Source of the DNA: Microbacterium sp. M28
GTDB lineage: Bacteria > Actinomycetota > Actinomycetes > Actinomycetales > Microbacteriaceae
Assembly: GCF_025836995.1 (NCBI RefSeq)
Contig: NZ_CP107546.1
Location: 1,426,001-1,490,000, forward strand
DNA: 64,000 nt
Direction of reading: 5' to 3'
Part shown: positions 26,849 to 37,600 of the stretch, in pieces
How positions within the stretch are numbered: position 1 is the first letter of the stretch
Layout: each line of letters begins with the position of its first letter
Notes under the pieces: model-generated
Told to the model about the DNA's origin: nothing
Database searches by the model: none
The model's input: only the letters and a program-made list of their open reading frames with translations
Program-made: the position numbers and the translations under genes

Positions 26849-28921
26849 TCACTCCACCCGGAACAGGTGCATCGAGGTTCCTGGTATCGGCAGAACGTCA
26901 CCGGGCAGGTGGACGCGCTCCTCGGCATCCGGATGCTCGTCCGCGCTCGACCACAGCGAGACGAACCGCGTCGCGCCCTCAACGGCCTCGGGGAGCGTGA
27001 TGTCGATCGGTGTCTCCGTGCCGTGCACGATCAGCAGGATGCGGTTGAAGTCCTCAGCGTCGGGCGTCGACGCCGCGACGTACTGCAGCGTCCGGTTGCC
27101 CGGGTCCGTCCACTGCTGCTGCTCCATGGTCTCGCCGTTCTGGTCGTACCAGTCCATGACACTCGCGTTGGGGATGTGCTCGCCCAGACGCGCGTATCGG
27201 GATGGCCGCAGGGCCGGGTTCTCGCGCCGCAGACGGGTCAGCGCCGCCACATGCGCACGCAGGTCCTCCTGCCACGGCTCGAACTCCCAGTTCAGCCACG
27301 TCAGCGCGGAGTCGTGCGCGTAGGCGTTGTTGTTGCCGCGCTGGGTGCGTCCCGTCTCGTCGCCGGCGGTCAGCATCGGGATGCCGGCGGACAGCAGCAC
27401 CGTCCCTAGGAGATTGCGCATCGCCTTGCGGCGGGCGGCGAGGATCGCCGGGTCGTCGGTCGGCCCCTCGGCGCCGTGGTTGAACGAACGGTTCATGTCG
27501 GCGCCGTCGTGGTTGTTCTCGCCGTTGGCCTCGTTGTGCTTGACGTCGTAGGACACGAGGTCGTGCAGGGTGAATCCGTCGTGCGCTGTGACGAAGTTGA
27601 CGCTGGCCAGCGGGCCTCGCTCGTCCGAGAAGGTGTTGGACGATCCGGCCAGACGCGTGGCGAAACCGCCGATGCCGACCGGGGCCGATGCGCGTCGGGC
27701 GTAGTCGATGTCGCTGAGCCAGAAGTTGCGGACGCGGTCGCGGTAGCGGTCGTTCCACTCCAGGAACCCGTCGGGGAAGTTGCCCGTCTGCCAGCCGCCG
27801 AGTCCGACGTCCCACGGCTCGGCGATGAGCTTCACGTCGGCGAGGATCGGGTCGTCCTGGATGGCCCGCAGCAGCGCGTGCTCCCGGTCGTACTCGTGGC
27901 GGTCGTTGCGCCCCAGAGCCGTGGCGAGGTCGAACCGGAATCCGTCGATCTGCATCTCCGTCGCCCAGTAGCGCAGGGAGTCGAGGACGAGGCGGGCCGC
28001 GGCATCCGTCGACGTGTTCAGCGTGTTGCCGCACCCGGTGGTGTCGATGTACGCGCCGTCGTCCTGCTGGCGGTAGTACGCGGCGTTGTCGATGCCGCGC
28101 AGGCTCGACCGCGGACCGCCGATGCCCTCTTCCGATGTGTGGTTGTAGACCACGTCGAGCACGACCTCGAGGCCGGCCTCGTGCAGCAGCCGGACCATGC
28201 CCTTGAACTCGGAAAGGACCGCCTCCGGTCCTTCCTTGCGGGCGTCGTCGCTGGCGTACGCGGCGTGCGGCGTGAAGAAGTTCAGGGTGTTGTAGCCCCA
28301 GTAGTTCGTCAGGCCGCGTTCGAGAAGGCGCGGCTCGGGGACGAACGCGTGGATGGGCAGCAGCTCGACCGTGGTGACACCGATCGAGTGGAGGTACTCG
28401 ATCATGGCCGGGTGCGCCAACCCGGCATAGGTGCCGTGCAGGGCGGGCGTGACGCCGGGGTGACGCTTGGTCATGCCCTTGAGATGTCCCTCATACACGA
28501 CCGTGCGGTCCAGCGGGATGCGCGGCTTCTGCACGCCGCCCCAGTCGAAGCCGTCGGCGATGACGACCGAGCGCCATTCCTCATAGCCGTCGCCCTGCGC
28601 GAGACCCCTGGCGTACGGGTCCAGAAGGAGCGTCTCGGGGTTGAAGGTGTTGCCCGGTCCGTGCGGGCCTCCGACGCGCAGGGCGTACCGGGTACCCGGC
28701 TGGAGCAGGTCAGTGGTGACCTCCCAGACGCTGCCCGGGCGGCGCTCGAGACGGACCGTATCGGTCACCCAGTCGAGGTCCGATTCGTCGAAGAGGACGA
28801 GTTCGACGGACGAGGCGTTCTGCGACCAGACGCGCAGCGTCGCCGTGCCGTCGTGGAGACGCACACCGAGATTGTCGAGGTTGGTTCCGCCGGGGGCGGC
28901 GAACGCACGGGTCGCGGACAT
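26849..28921 (-). CDS. glgX: Glycogen debranching enzyme GlgX
   Basis: A 690-residue GH13 isoamylase-type debranching enzyme that removes short alpha-1,6 side chains. The N-terminal CBM48 domain is followed by TVELLPIHAFV and the catalytic blocks LDVVYNHTSEE, DGFRFDLATALGR (nucleophile Asp), LIAEPWDVG (acid Glu) and VNFVTAHDGFTLHDL. The ATG at 28921 gives an MSATRAF start; the longer open frame adds an unlikely Arg-rich peptide. It heads the minus-strand glucan operon and is divergent from a cysteine desulfurase gene 92 bases away. Confidence 0.95.
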   Translation of the reverse strand: MSATRAFAAPGGTNLDNLGVRLHDGTATLRVWSQNASSVELVLFDESDLDWVTDTVRLERRPGSVWEVTTDLLQPGTRYALRVGGPHGPGNTFNPETLLLDPYARGLAQGDGYEEWRSVVIADGFDWGGVQKPRIPLDRTVVYEGHLKGMTKRHPGVTPALHGTYAGLAHPAMIEYLHSIGVTTVELLPIHAFVPEPRLLERGLTNYWGYNTLNFFTPHAAYASDDARKEGPEAVLSEFKGMVRLLHEAGLEVVLDVVYNHTSEEGIGGPRSSLRGIDNAAYYRQQDDGAYIDTTGCGNTLNTSTDAAARLVLDSLRYWATEMQIDGFRFDLATALGRNDRHEYDREHALLRAIQDDPILADVKLIAEPWDVGLGGWQTGNFPDGFLEWNDRYRDRVRNFWLSDIDYARRASAPVGIGGFATRLAGSSNTFSDERGPLASVNFVTAHDGFTLHDLVSYDVKHNEANGENNHDGADMNRSFNHGAEGPTDDPAILAARRKAMRNLLGTVLLSAGIPMLTAGDETGRTQRGNNNAYAHDSALTWLNWEFEPWQEDLRAHVAALTRLRRENPALRPSRYARLGEHIPNASVMDWYDQNGETMEQQQWTDPGNRTLQYVAASTPDAEDFNRILLIVHGTETPIDITLPEAVEGATRFVSLWSSADEHPDAEERVHLPGDVLPIPGTSMHLFRVE

Positions 28922-29001
28922 GAGTAACACCCTAAGGCGCTTGTGTTGCAGTCTCATCTCAGGCTGTACTCGGTTCCACCTCCGCACGCACGAAACCGGG
29001 G

Positions 29002-29007
29002 GAGAAT
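29002..29007 (+). promoter_or_regulatory. Candidate -10 box, leaderless cysteine desulfurase gene
   Basis: GAGAAT, one base from TAGAAT, with exactly 6 bases to the ATG at 29014. Confidence 0.35.
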
Positions 29008-29013
29008 CGAAGC

Positions 29014-30189
29014 ATGCGGCACTATCTCGATCACGCGGCGACAACGCCGTTGCGCCCGGAATCCCGCGATGCGTGGCTGGCGGCGACCTCGGTGATCGGA
29101 AACGCCTCGTCGACGCACGGTGCAGGACAGGACGCGCGCCGTCTCCTGGAGGAGTCCAGGGAACGCATCGCGGCCGTGCTGCAGTGCGATCCGATCGAGG
29201 TCGTGCTGACGTCCGGGGGGACCGAGTCCATCAACACCGCTCTGCGGGGTCTGTGGGCGGCTCGTCCTCAGGGGACGAGCGCGATCGTGCTGCCGGATGC
29301 CGAGCATCACGCGACCGTGGACACGGTGGCGGCGCTGGCCCGCGAGGGCGCCGAGGTGCGGATCGTGCGGGTGAGCGATCGGGCGCGGATCGATCCCGAT
29401 CATTTCGCGGACGCGCTCCCCGGCGCGGCGGCGGCCACTGCACTGGTCGCCAACAACGAGGCGGGCACGATCAACGACGCGGCGGCTCTCGCGCGTGCGG
29501 CCGGTTCCGCCGGAACGCCGCTGCATCTGGACGCCGTCGCGGCGCTGGGACACGTGCCCGTCTCTTTCCGAGGGCTCCGCGGCGACGCACCCGCCGGCGT
29601 CGGGCTGGTCGCGATGAGCGTCGCCGGGCACAAGATCGGGGCGCCGGTCGGCATCGGCGCGCTGGTCGTCGCGCGTTCGGCACGGCTGAGCGCGCTCCTG
29701 CACGGCGGCGCTCAGCAGCGCGGACTGCGCGCGGGCACGCAGGACGTCGCCGGAGCGGCCGCGTTCGCCGTGGCGCTCGAGGCAGCCGAATCCGAGCGCG
29801 TCGCCGAATCGGCTCGGCTCACCGGTCTCCGGGATCGCCTCGTGTCCGGCATCCTGTCCCGCGTCCCGGATGCCGAACTGCTCGGCGACCCCGTCGATCG
29901 GCTGCCGGGGAACGCGCATGTGCTGTTCCCCGGCGCCGTGGGGGAGAGCCTGCTGTTCCTGCTGGACGTGGCAGGCATCGCCGCATCGACCGGCTCGGCG
30001 TGCCAGGCGGGAGTCGCGGAACCATCGCATGTGGTGATGGCGATGGGTCGGACCGAGCAGGACGCCCGCAGTGTGCTGCGCTTCACGCTCGGCCGCACCT
30101 CGACCGAGGACGACGTGGATGCCGTGCTGGCGGTGATCGCGGACGTCTGCGCACGTGCATCCGGGTCCGGTTCAGCCAGCGGCTCGTAG
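29014..30189 (+). CDS. Cysteine desulfurase (NifS/IscS family)
   Basis: A 391-residue PLP enzyme that removes sulfur from cysteine. The N-terminal MRHYLDHAATTPLRPES is typical, the internal-aldimine Lys lies in SVAGHKIGAPVG, and the persulfide Cys in STGSACQAGVAEPSHV. Its position immediately before mnmA (9 bases) suggests it donates sulfur for tRNA 2-thiouridine, as in other actinobacteria. Iron-sulfur assembly is an alternative role, but no suf or isc scaffold genes are near. Its stop codon TAG forms the first half of the mnmA -10 box. Confidence 0.93.
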   Translation: MRHYLDHAATTPLRPESRDAWLAATSVIGNASSTHGAGQDARRLLEESRERIAAVLQCDPIEVVLTSGGTESINTALRGLWAARPQGTSAIVLPDAEHHATVDTVAALAREGAEVRIVRVSDRARIDPDHFADALPGAAAATALVANNEAGTINDAAALARAAGSAGTPLHLDAVAALGHVPVSFRGLRGDAPAGVGLVAMSVAGHKIGAPVGIGALVVARSARLSALLHGGAQQRGLRAGTQDVAGAAAFAVALEAAESERVAESARLTGLRDRLVSGILSRVPDAELLGDPVDRLPGNAHVLFPGAVGESLLFLLDVAGIAASTGSACQAGVAEPSHVVMAMGRTEQDARSVLRFTLGRTSTEDDVDAVLAVIADVCARASGSGSASGS

Positions 30190-30192
30190 ACT
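30187..30192 (+). promoter_or_regulatory. -10 box for leaderless mnmA, overlapping the previous stop codon
   Basis: TAGACT followed by 6 bases and the ATG of mnmA. The first three bases are the stop codon of the cysteine desulfurase gene, so mnmA may be transcribed independently even though the two genes are 9 bases apart. Confidence 0.45.
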
Positions 30193-30198
30193 GGACCC

Positions 30199-31296
30199 AT
30201 GCGTATTCTGGCGGCCATGAGCGGTGGCGTTGACTCGGCCGTCGCGGCAGCACGAGCGGTCGAGGCGGGCCACGAGGTCGTCGGCGTGCACCTGGCGCTC
30301 TCGCGCGCCGGGGGTACCCTTCGGACCGGCAGTCGGGGCTGCTGCACGATCGAGGACGCCATGGATGCGCGTCGCGCGGCGGATCGCCTGGGCATCCCGT
30401 TCTACGTGTGGGATTTCTCGGAGCGTTTCCGCGATGACGTGATCGACGACTTCATCAGCGAGTACCAGGCCGGCCGGACGCCGAATCCGTGCATGCGCTG
30501 CAACGAGAAGATCAAGTTCGCGGCGCTCCTCGAGCGCGCGTTGGAGCTCGGCTTCGACGCGGTATGCACCGGCCACTACGCGACGCTCGTGTCGACGGAA
30601 GAAGGCCTCGAGCTGCACCGGGCGTCCGACAACGCGAAGGATCAGTCCTACGTGCTGGGCGTGCTGACGGCCGAGCAGCTCGCGCACACGTACTTCCCGC
30701 TCGGGTCGACGCCGTCCAAGGCGCTCGTGCGAGCCGAAGCCGCCGAGCGCGGACTCAGCGTGGCGCAGAAGCCGGACAGCCACGACATCTGCTTCATCCC
30801 GGATGGCGACACCCGCGGCTGGCTCGCGGAGAAGGTCGGCACCGCGACCGGGGAGATCGTGGACCGCGAAGGCGCCGTGGTCGGTTCGCACGAGGGAGCT
30901 CACGGCTACACGGTCGGCCAGCGGCGCGGCCTGCATCTGGGCGTTCCGGCGCCGGACGGCAAGCCGCGGTTCGTGCTCGAGGTGCGCCCCGTGTCGAACA
31001 CGGTCGTCGTCGGTCCCAAGGAGGCGCTCGCGATCGCCGAGATCTCGGGGGAGCGGTTCAGCTGGGCCGGGGCGGCGCCGACGGACACCGAATTCGCGTG
31101 CCACGTGCAGATCCGTGCGCACGCCGAGCCGGAGCCCGCGACGGCGTTCGTGACGGACGCCGGGGTGCGCGTGCTCCCTGAGCAGCCGCTGAACGGCGTG
31201 GCGCCGGGCCAGACCGCCGTGCTGTACATCGGAACGCGGGTGCTCGGTCAGTTCACGATCGACACGACCGTCTCCGCGGTCCCGGTCGGGGCCTGA
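30199..31296 (+). CDS. mnmA: tRNA-specific 2-thiouridylase MnmA
   Basis: A 365-residue enzyme that thiolates U34 of Lys, Glu and Gln tRNAs. The PP-loop is [14 protein letters not shown] at the N-terminus. The catalytic Cys pair is seen in [12 protein letters not shown] and in [15 protein letters not shown]. The C-terminal beta-barrel includes [18 protein letters not shown]. It is directly downstream of the cysteine desulfurase that can supply sulfur. After its stop comes a palindromic repeat element, then ligA. Confidence 0.97.
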   Translation: MRILAAMSGGVDSAVAAARAVEAGHEVVGVHLALSRAGGTLRTGSRGCCTIEDAMDARRAADRLGIPFYVWDFSERFRDDVIDDFISEYQAGRTPNPCMRCNEKIKFAALLERALELGFDAVCTGHYATLVSTEEGLELHRASDNAKDQSYVLGVLTAEQLAHTYFPLGSTPSKALVRAEAAERGLSVAQKPDSHDICFIPDGDTRGWLAEKVGTATGEIVDREGAVVGSHEGAHGYTVGQRRGLHLGVPAPDGKPRFVLEVRPVSNTVVVGPKEALAIAEISGERFSWAGAAPTDTEFACHVQIRAHAEPEPATAFVTDAGVRVLPEQPLNGVAPGQTAVLYIGTRVLGQFTIDTTVSAVPVGA

Positions 31297-31311
31297 TCCC
31301 TCGGGCGCGCT

Positions 31312-31408
31312 CGGCATCCGACTCGCAGAATGACGCGGATCTCGCACGTTCTGCGCGGTTTCGTGCGAGATCCGCGCGGTTCTGCGAGATCGGTGCTGCC
31401 GGATGCCG
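31312..31408. repeat. Large imperfect palindrome between mnmA and ligA
   Basis: Arms at 31322-31347 and 31363-31388 (26 bases each) are complementary except for one three-base block, around a 15-base loop. Flanking CGGCATCCG (31312-31320) and CGGATGCCG (31400-31408) are complementary too. It is too long and lacks a T-run for an ordinary terminator; it resembles a mobile or REP-type palindromic unit, though transcriptional termination after mnmA is possible. Confidence 0.7.
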
Positions 31409-31441
31409 GTGACGCGGCCTGCGACTGTCGGTGCCCGCTCG

Positions 31442-34231
<2,790 letters not shown>

Positions 34232-34245
<14 letters not shown>

Positions 34246-34765
34246 TCGACTCATCGTGCTCAACGGCATGGCAGGAGCCGGGAAGACGACCTTGGCCCGG
34301 CCTCTGTCGCGCGAGCTCGGCGTGCCGCTGGTCTCCAAGGACGCGGTCAAGGAAGCGCTCGGTGGCGCGGTCGACGCTCCGCTGCCGACGCGGGCGGTGG
34401 GCGCACTGGCCGCGGATGCGCTCTGGCGGATCGTCGGAATGATGGAGGGCACCGTGCTCGTGGAGTCCGTCTGGCTCACCGGGCGCGACGAGAACTGGTT
34501 CCGCCGCGGATGGGAGTCGGCCGGCTCACCCGAAGGGCTGGAGGTCTGGTGCGAGGCGCCGCGTGAGGTGATGCGCGAGAGGTACCTCACGCGGGTGCGT
34601 CACGCGGTCCACGACGACCGGGCACGCATCGACGAGTGGGATGCCGCTGCGCTGGTCGCCCGCCCGATGACGGGATTCCCGGTGATCGAGGTGGACACCA
34701 GCTCGGTCGTCGACGTCCGGGCTCTCGCCGCACGCATCGCAGCCCACGACGTCGGAGAGAGCTGA
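34232..34765 (+). CDS. P-loop kinase-like ATPase
   Basis: A 177-residue P-loop protein. The Walker A motif NGMAGAGKTTLARPLSREL lies at the N-terminus, followed by VSKDAVKEAL. The pattern (VLVESVWL, VWCEAPREVMRERYLTR, IEVDTSS) fits small predicted kinases related to the zeta-toxin/chloramphenicol-phosphotransferase group. The substrate is unknown. It starts inside the previous gene with ATG 34232 (a GTG at 34238 is possible). It forms a three-gene cluster with ligA and the unknown. Confidence 0.82.
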
Positions 34766-34799
34766 ACACCGCGTCCTGAAGCGGCCGGACGTGCGATGG

Positions 34800-35078
34800 T
34801 CACTCGGTCGCACGGATCTCGAAGCCGTCGTGCGCGCGGCGGCCCGGGAGCTCGCGCACCGAGACCGCGTCGACACGCGCGTGCCGGGGACCGGTGCGCA
34901 TCGCGCCGACCACGGTTTCGACGTCGACCGGGTCGCCGTGCAGCTCCGCCTCCACCGACCCGTCACGGCGGTTGCGCACCCAGCCCGTGAGACCGTGCTC
35001 CGAAGCCAGACCGTGCACGAACCAGCGGTAACCGACGCCCTGCACCCGACCGGTCACGCTCACCCGGATCGAGGTCAT
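34800..35078 (-). CDS. acyP: Acylphosphatase
   Basis: A 92-residue acylphosphatase that hydrolyses carboxyl-phosphate bonds. The signature VTGRVQGVGYRWFVHGLA supplies the phosphate-binding loop and catalytic Arg; the second motif GWVRNRRDGSVEAELHG supplies the catalytic Asn. The length is normal. The ATG overlaps the stop of the upstream acetyltransferase gene by 4 bases, so the pair is co-translated on the minus strand. Confidence 0.95.
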   Translation of the reverse strand: MTSIRVSVTGRVQGVGYRWFVHGLASEHGLTGWVRNRRDGSVEAELHGDPVDVETVVGAMRTGPRHARVDAVSVRELPGRRAHDGFEIRATE

Positions 35079-35620
35079 GTCAGCGCGCGCACGTGGCGCA
35101 GTTCATGGAGGCCGGTGGCGCCGCCCGCATCCCCGAACTTCTCGCCGCCGTCGGCGATCCAGCCGTGACGCTCGTAGAAGCCGATGGCCCTTTCGTTGCC
35201 GGCGAGCACCCAGAGGTAGGCATCCGCGAACCCCTGAGCGCGCAGCTCTTCATCGACACACGCGATCAGGGCATGCCCGACACCGCGCGACCACACGGAC
35301 GGATGCGCGTACAGGCCGGCGAGCTCTCCCCGGTGCGATTGGCCGTCATCCCGCCCTGGCCCGAAAGCGGCCCAGCCCAGGATCCGATCGTCGTCCTCCG
35401 CCACGAGCAGGCGATGCGCTGGCTCGTCGTAGCCCTCAGGAGGAAGCCCCTGCAGCGACCGGGCGATGAAGCTCGCCCACATCGTGGCACGGCGGTCGAC
35501 GTCGAGCCCGTCCAGGACAGCCTGGTCGATGAGCCTGGCGTAGGCCGATCGCCAGGCATCCACGTGCACTTCCGCCACGTCTGCGGCGTCCTCGGTCCGC
35601 GCCCACCGCACCTTCACCAT
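35075..35620 (-). CDS. GNAT family N-acetyltransferase
   Basis: A 181-residue GNAT protein. The fold is visible as ARTEDAADVAEVHVDAWR at the N-terminus, LAGLYAHPSVWSRGVGHALI (acetyl-CoA loop) and the end LWVLAGNERAIGFYERHGW. The substrate could be a small molecule or a protein N-terminus; sequence does not say. The ATG is six bases from a TACCGT box, suggesting a leaderless transcript. It is followed by acyP in an operon and lies downstream of the helicase, separated by a hairpin. Confidence 0.9.
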   Translation of the reverse strand: MVKVRWARTEDAADVAEVHVDAWRSAYARLIDQAVLDGLDVDRRATMWASFIARSLQGLPPEGYDEPAHRLLVAEDDDRILGWAAFGPGRDDGQSHRGELAGLYAHPSVWSRGVGHALIACVDEELRAQGFADAYLWVLAGNERAIGFYERHGWIADGGEKFGDAGGATGLHELRHVRALT

Positions 35621-35626
35621 GTCGCC

Positions 35627-35632
35627 ACGGTA
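35627..35632 (-). promoter_or_regulatory. -10 box for the leaderless acetyltransferase gene
   Basis: TACCGT on the minus strand followed by 6 bases and the ATG at 35620. Confidence 0.4.
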
Positions 35633-35665
35633 GCGGACGTGGGAGCGGGTTCGTGAAACGTACGT

Positions 35666-35710
35666 TCTGCGGTGAGACCGAGCCGAGCCGACTCGGTCTC
35701 ACTGCGCAGA
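35666..35710 (-). terminator. Hairpin downstream of the DEAD-box helicase gene
   Basis: An 11-base-pair perfect stem (35672-35682 with 35692-35702) extends by TCTGCG/CGCAGA after a two-base bulge. It lies between the helicase stop and the acetyltransferase start on the minus strand. No T-run follows, so it may be a U-less hairpin terminator. Confidence 0.6.
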
Positions 35711-35728
35711 GGAAGTCTCGCGGGGTGC

Positions 35729-37552
35729 TCAGCCCTTGTGTCGGGGCTTGCGGAACGGCTTGTCGTCCCGGTCGCCGCGAGGCGGACGGCTGTCGTAACG
35801 GGATCCCTCATCGTCGCGCTGGCGTCGTGCGCCGCCGGCGCGTGGCCCGCGGTCCGGCTTGATCTCGATCAGGCGCCCCGAGATCCGGGTATCCCTGAGC
35901 TTGTCGAGAACCGCGGCATCCAGATTGGCTGGCAGCTCGACGATCGAGAAGTCCGGGTTGATCTTGATCGCGCCGAAGTCGTCGCGACCGAGACCGCCCT
36001 CGTTCGCGAGCGCACCCACGATCTGACGCGGCTCCACACGGTGGCGGCGGCCGACCTCGATGCGGTACGCGGCGTAGTCGCCCCGGCCGCGTCGCTCGGT
36101 GCGCGGCGGACGCTCCGTGCGCTCGCCCCGGGATCCCGATTCACGCGGCGGTCGGTTGTCGGCGGCGACGGCTCGGGCCAGCGGATCGTTCTGCGGATCC
36201 AGCAGCAGCGGCGTCTCGCCCTGCGCCACGACGGCCAGCGCCGCCGCCACATCCGCCTCGGGGACGTCGTGGTTGCGGACGTAGTGCGCGACGATGTCGC
36301 GGAACGCCTCGATGCGGCTCGTCTCGCTCAGCGCGGTCGTGATGGCGTCGTCGAAGCGTGTGAGTCGCGTCGTGTTGATGTCTTCGGTGCTGGGCAGCTG
36401 CATCTGCGTCGGAGCCTGGCGCGTCGCCTTCTCGATCGACTTGAGCAGGTAGCGCTCGCGCGGCGTGATGAAGCTGATCGCGTCGCCGGAGCGTCCGGCA
36501 CGGCCGGTGCGACCGATGCGGTGCACGTACGACTCGGTGTCGGTCGGGATGTCGAAGTTGATGACGTGGCTGATGCGCTCGACATCGAGACCACGTGCGG
36601 CGACATCCGTGGCGACGAGGATGTCGAGTTTGCCGTCCTTGAGCTGGTTCACGCTGCGCTCGCGCTGGACCTGCGGGACGTCGCCGTTGATGGCCGCGGC
36701 CGAATAGCCGCGCGCACGCAGTTTCTCCGCGAGCGTCTCGGTCTCGTTCTTCGTACGGACGAAGACGATCATCCCGTCGAAGTTCTCGACCTCGAGGATG
36801 CGCGTCAGCGCGTCCACCTTCTGCTGGTAGGACACCACGAGATAGCGCTGCGTGATGTTCGTGCCCGTCGCGGTCTTCGACTTGATGCTGATCTCTTCGG
36901 GATCGCGCAGGTACTGCTGAGCGAGGCGACGGATCTGCGGAGGCATGGTGGCCGAGAACAGCGCGACCTGCTTCTCCTCCGGCGTCTGAGCGAGGATCTG
37001 CTCGACGTCTTCGGCGAAGCCCATCTTCAGCATCTCGTCGGCCTCGTCGAGCACGAGGTACTTCAGCTCGGAGAGGTCGAGGGTGCCCTTGGCGAGGTGG
37101 TCCATGATGCGACCCGGCGTGCCGACGATCACGTGCACGCCGCGGCGCAGCGCCGAAAGCTGGACGCCGTAGCCCTGGCCTCCGTAGACGGGCAGGACGT
37201 GCACCCCCTTCATCTTCGAGGCGTACGACTCGAATGCCTCGCAGACCTGCAGGGCGAGCTCGCGGGTGGGGGCGAGAACGAGCGCCTGCGGCGTCTTCTG
37301 CGAGATGTCCAGGCGCTCGAGCACGGGCAGCGCGAACGCCGCGGTCTTGCCGGTGCCGGTCTGCGCCATCCCGACGACATCGCGGCCGTTCAGGAGCGTC
37401 GGGATGGTCTCGGCCTGGATCGGCGAAGGGGTCTCGTATCCGAGGTCACGGATGGCTTTGAGAACGGGCCCGGTGATGCCGAGCTCCTCGAATCCTGGGG
37501 TTGCGGGGGATTCCTCGGGGGCGTCGGTCAGCACTGCGTCTTCAGGGGTCAC
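35729..37552 (-). CDS. DEAD-box ATP-dependent RNA helicase (CsdA/DbpA-like)
   Basis: A 607-residue helicase. Visible motifs: Q motif with GYETPSPIQ, Walker A MAQTGTGKTAAF, PTRELALQ, VLDEADEML (DEAD), SATMPP, and HRIGRTGRAGRSGDA. The C-terminal quarter has a DbpA-type RNA-binding domain (YRIEVGRRHRVEPRQIVGAL, about residues 487-570), followed by an Arg/Gly/Asp-rich tail. It probably unwinds RNA structures in ribosome assembly or mRNA decay. The GTG start is six bases from a TACCTT box. The acyl-CoA ligase gene ends 48 bases upstream. Confidence 0.94.
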   Translation of the reverse strand: MTPEDAVLTDAPEESPATPGFEELGITGPVLKAIRDLGYETPSPIQAETIPTLLNGRDVVGMAQTGTGKTAAFALPVLERLDISQKTPQALVLAPTRELALQVCEAFESYASKMKGVHVLPVYGGQGYGVQLSALRRGVHVIVGTPGRIMDHLAKGTLDLSELKYLVLDEADEMLKMGFAEDVEQILAQTPEEKQVALFSATMPPQIRRLAQQYLRDPEEISIKSKTATGTNITQRYLVVSYQQKVDALTRILEVENFDGMIVFVRTKNETETLAEKLRARGYSAAAINGDVPQVQRERSVNQLKDGKLDILVATDVAARGLDVERISHVINFDIPTDTESYVHRIGRTGRAGRSGDAISFITPRERYLLKSIEKATRQAPTQMQLPSTEDINTTRLTRFDDAITTALSETSRIEAFRDIVAHYVRNHDVPEADVAAALAVVAQGETPLLLDPQNDPLARAVAADNRPPRESGSRGERTERPPRTERRGRGDYAAYRIEVGRRHRVEPRQIVGALANEGGLGRDDFGAIKINPDFSIVELPANLDAAVLDKLRDTRISGRLIEIKPDRGPRAGGARRQRDDEGSRYDSRPPRGDRDDKPFRKPRHKG

Positions 37553-37558
37553 TACCTA

Positions 37559-37564
37559 AAGGTA
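37559..37564 (-). promoter_or_regulatory. -10 box for the DEAD-box helicase gene
   Basis: TACCTT on the minus strand followed by 6 bases and the GTG at 37552. The box is part of a TACCT-AA-AGGTA near-palindrome (37553-37564). Confidence 0.35.
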
Positions 37565-37600
37565 GCGCCCTCGAGGCGCCCGTGTCTGTGAGATCGTCGG

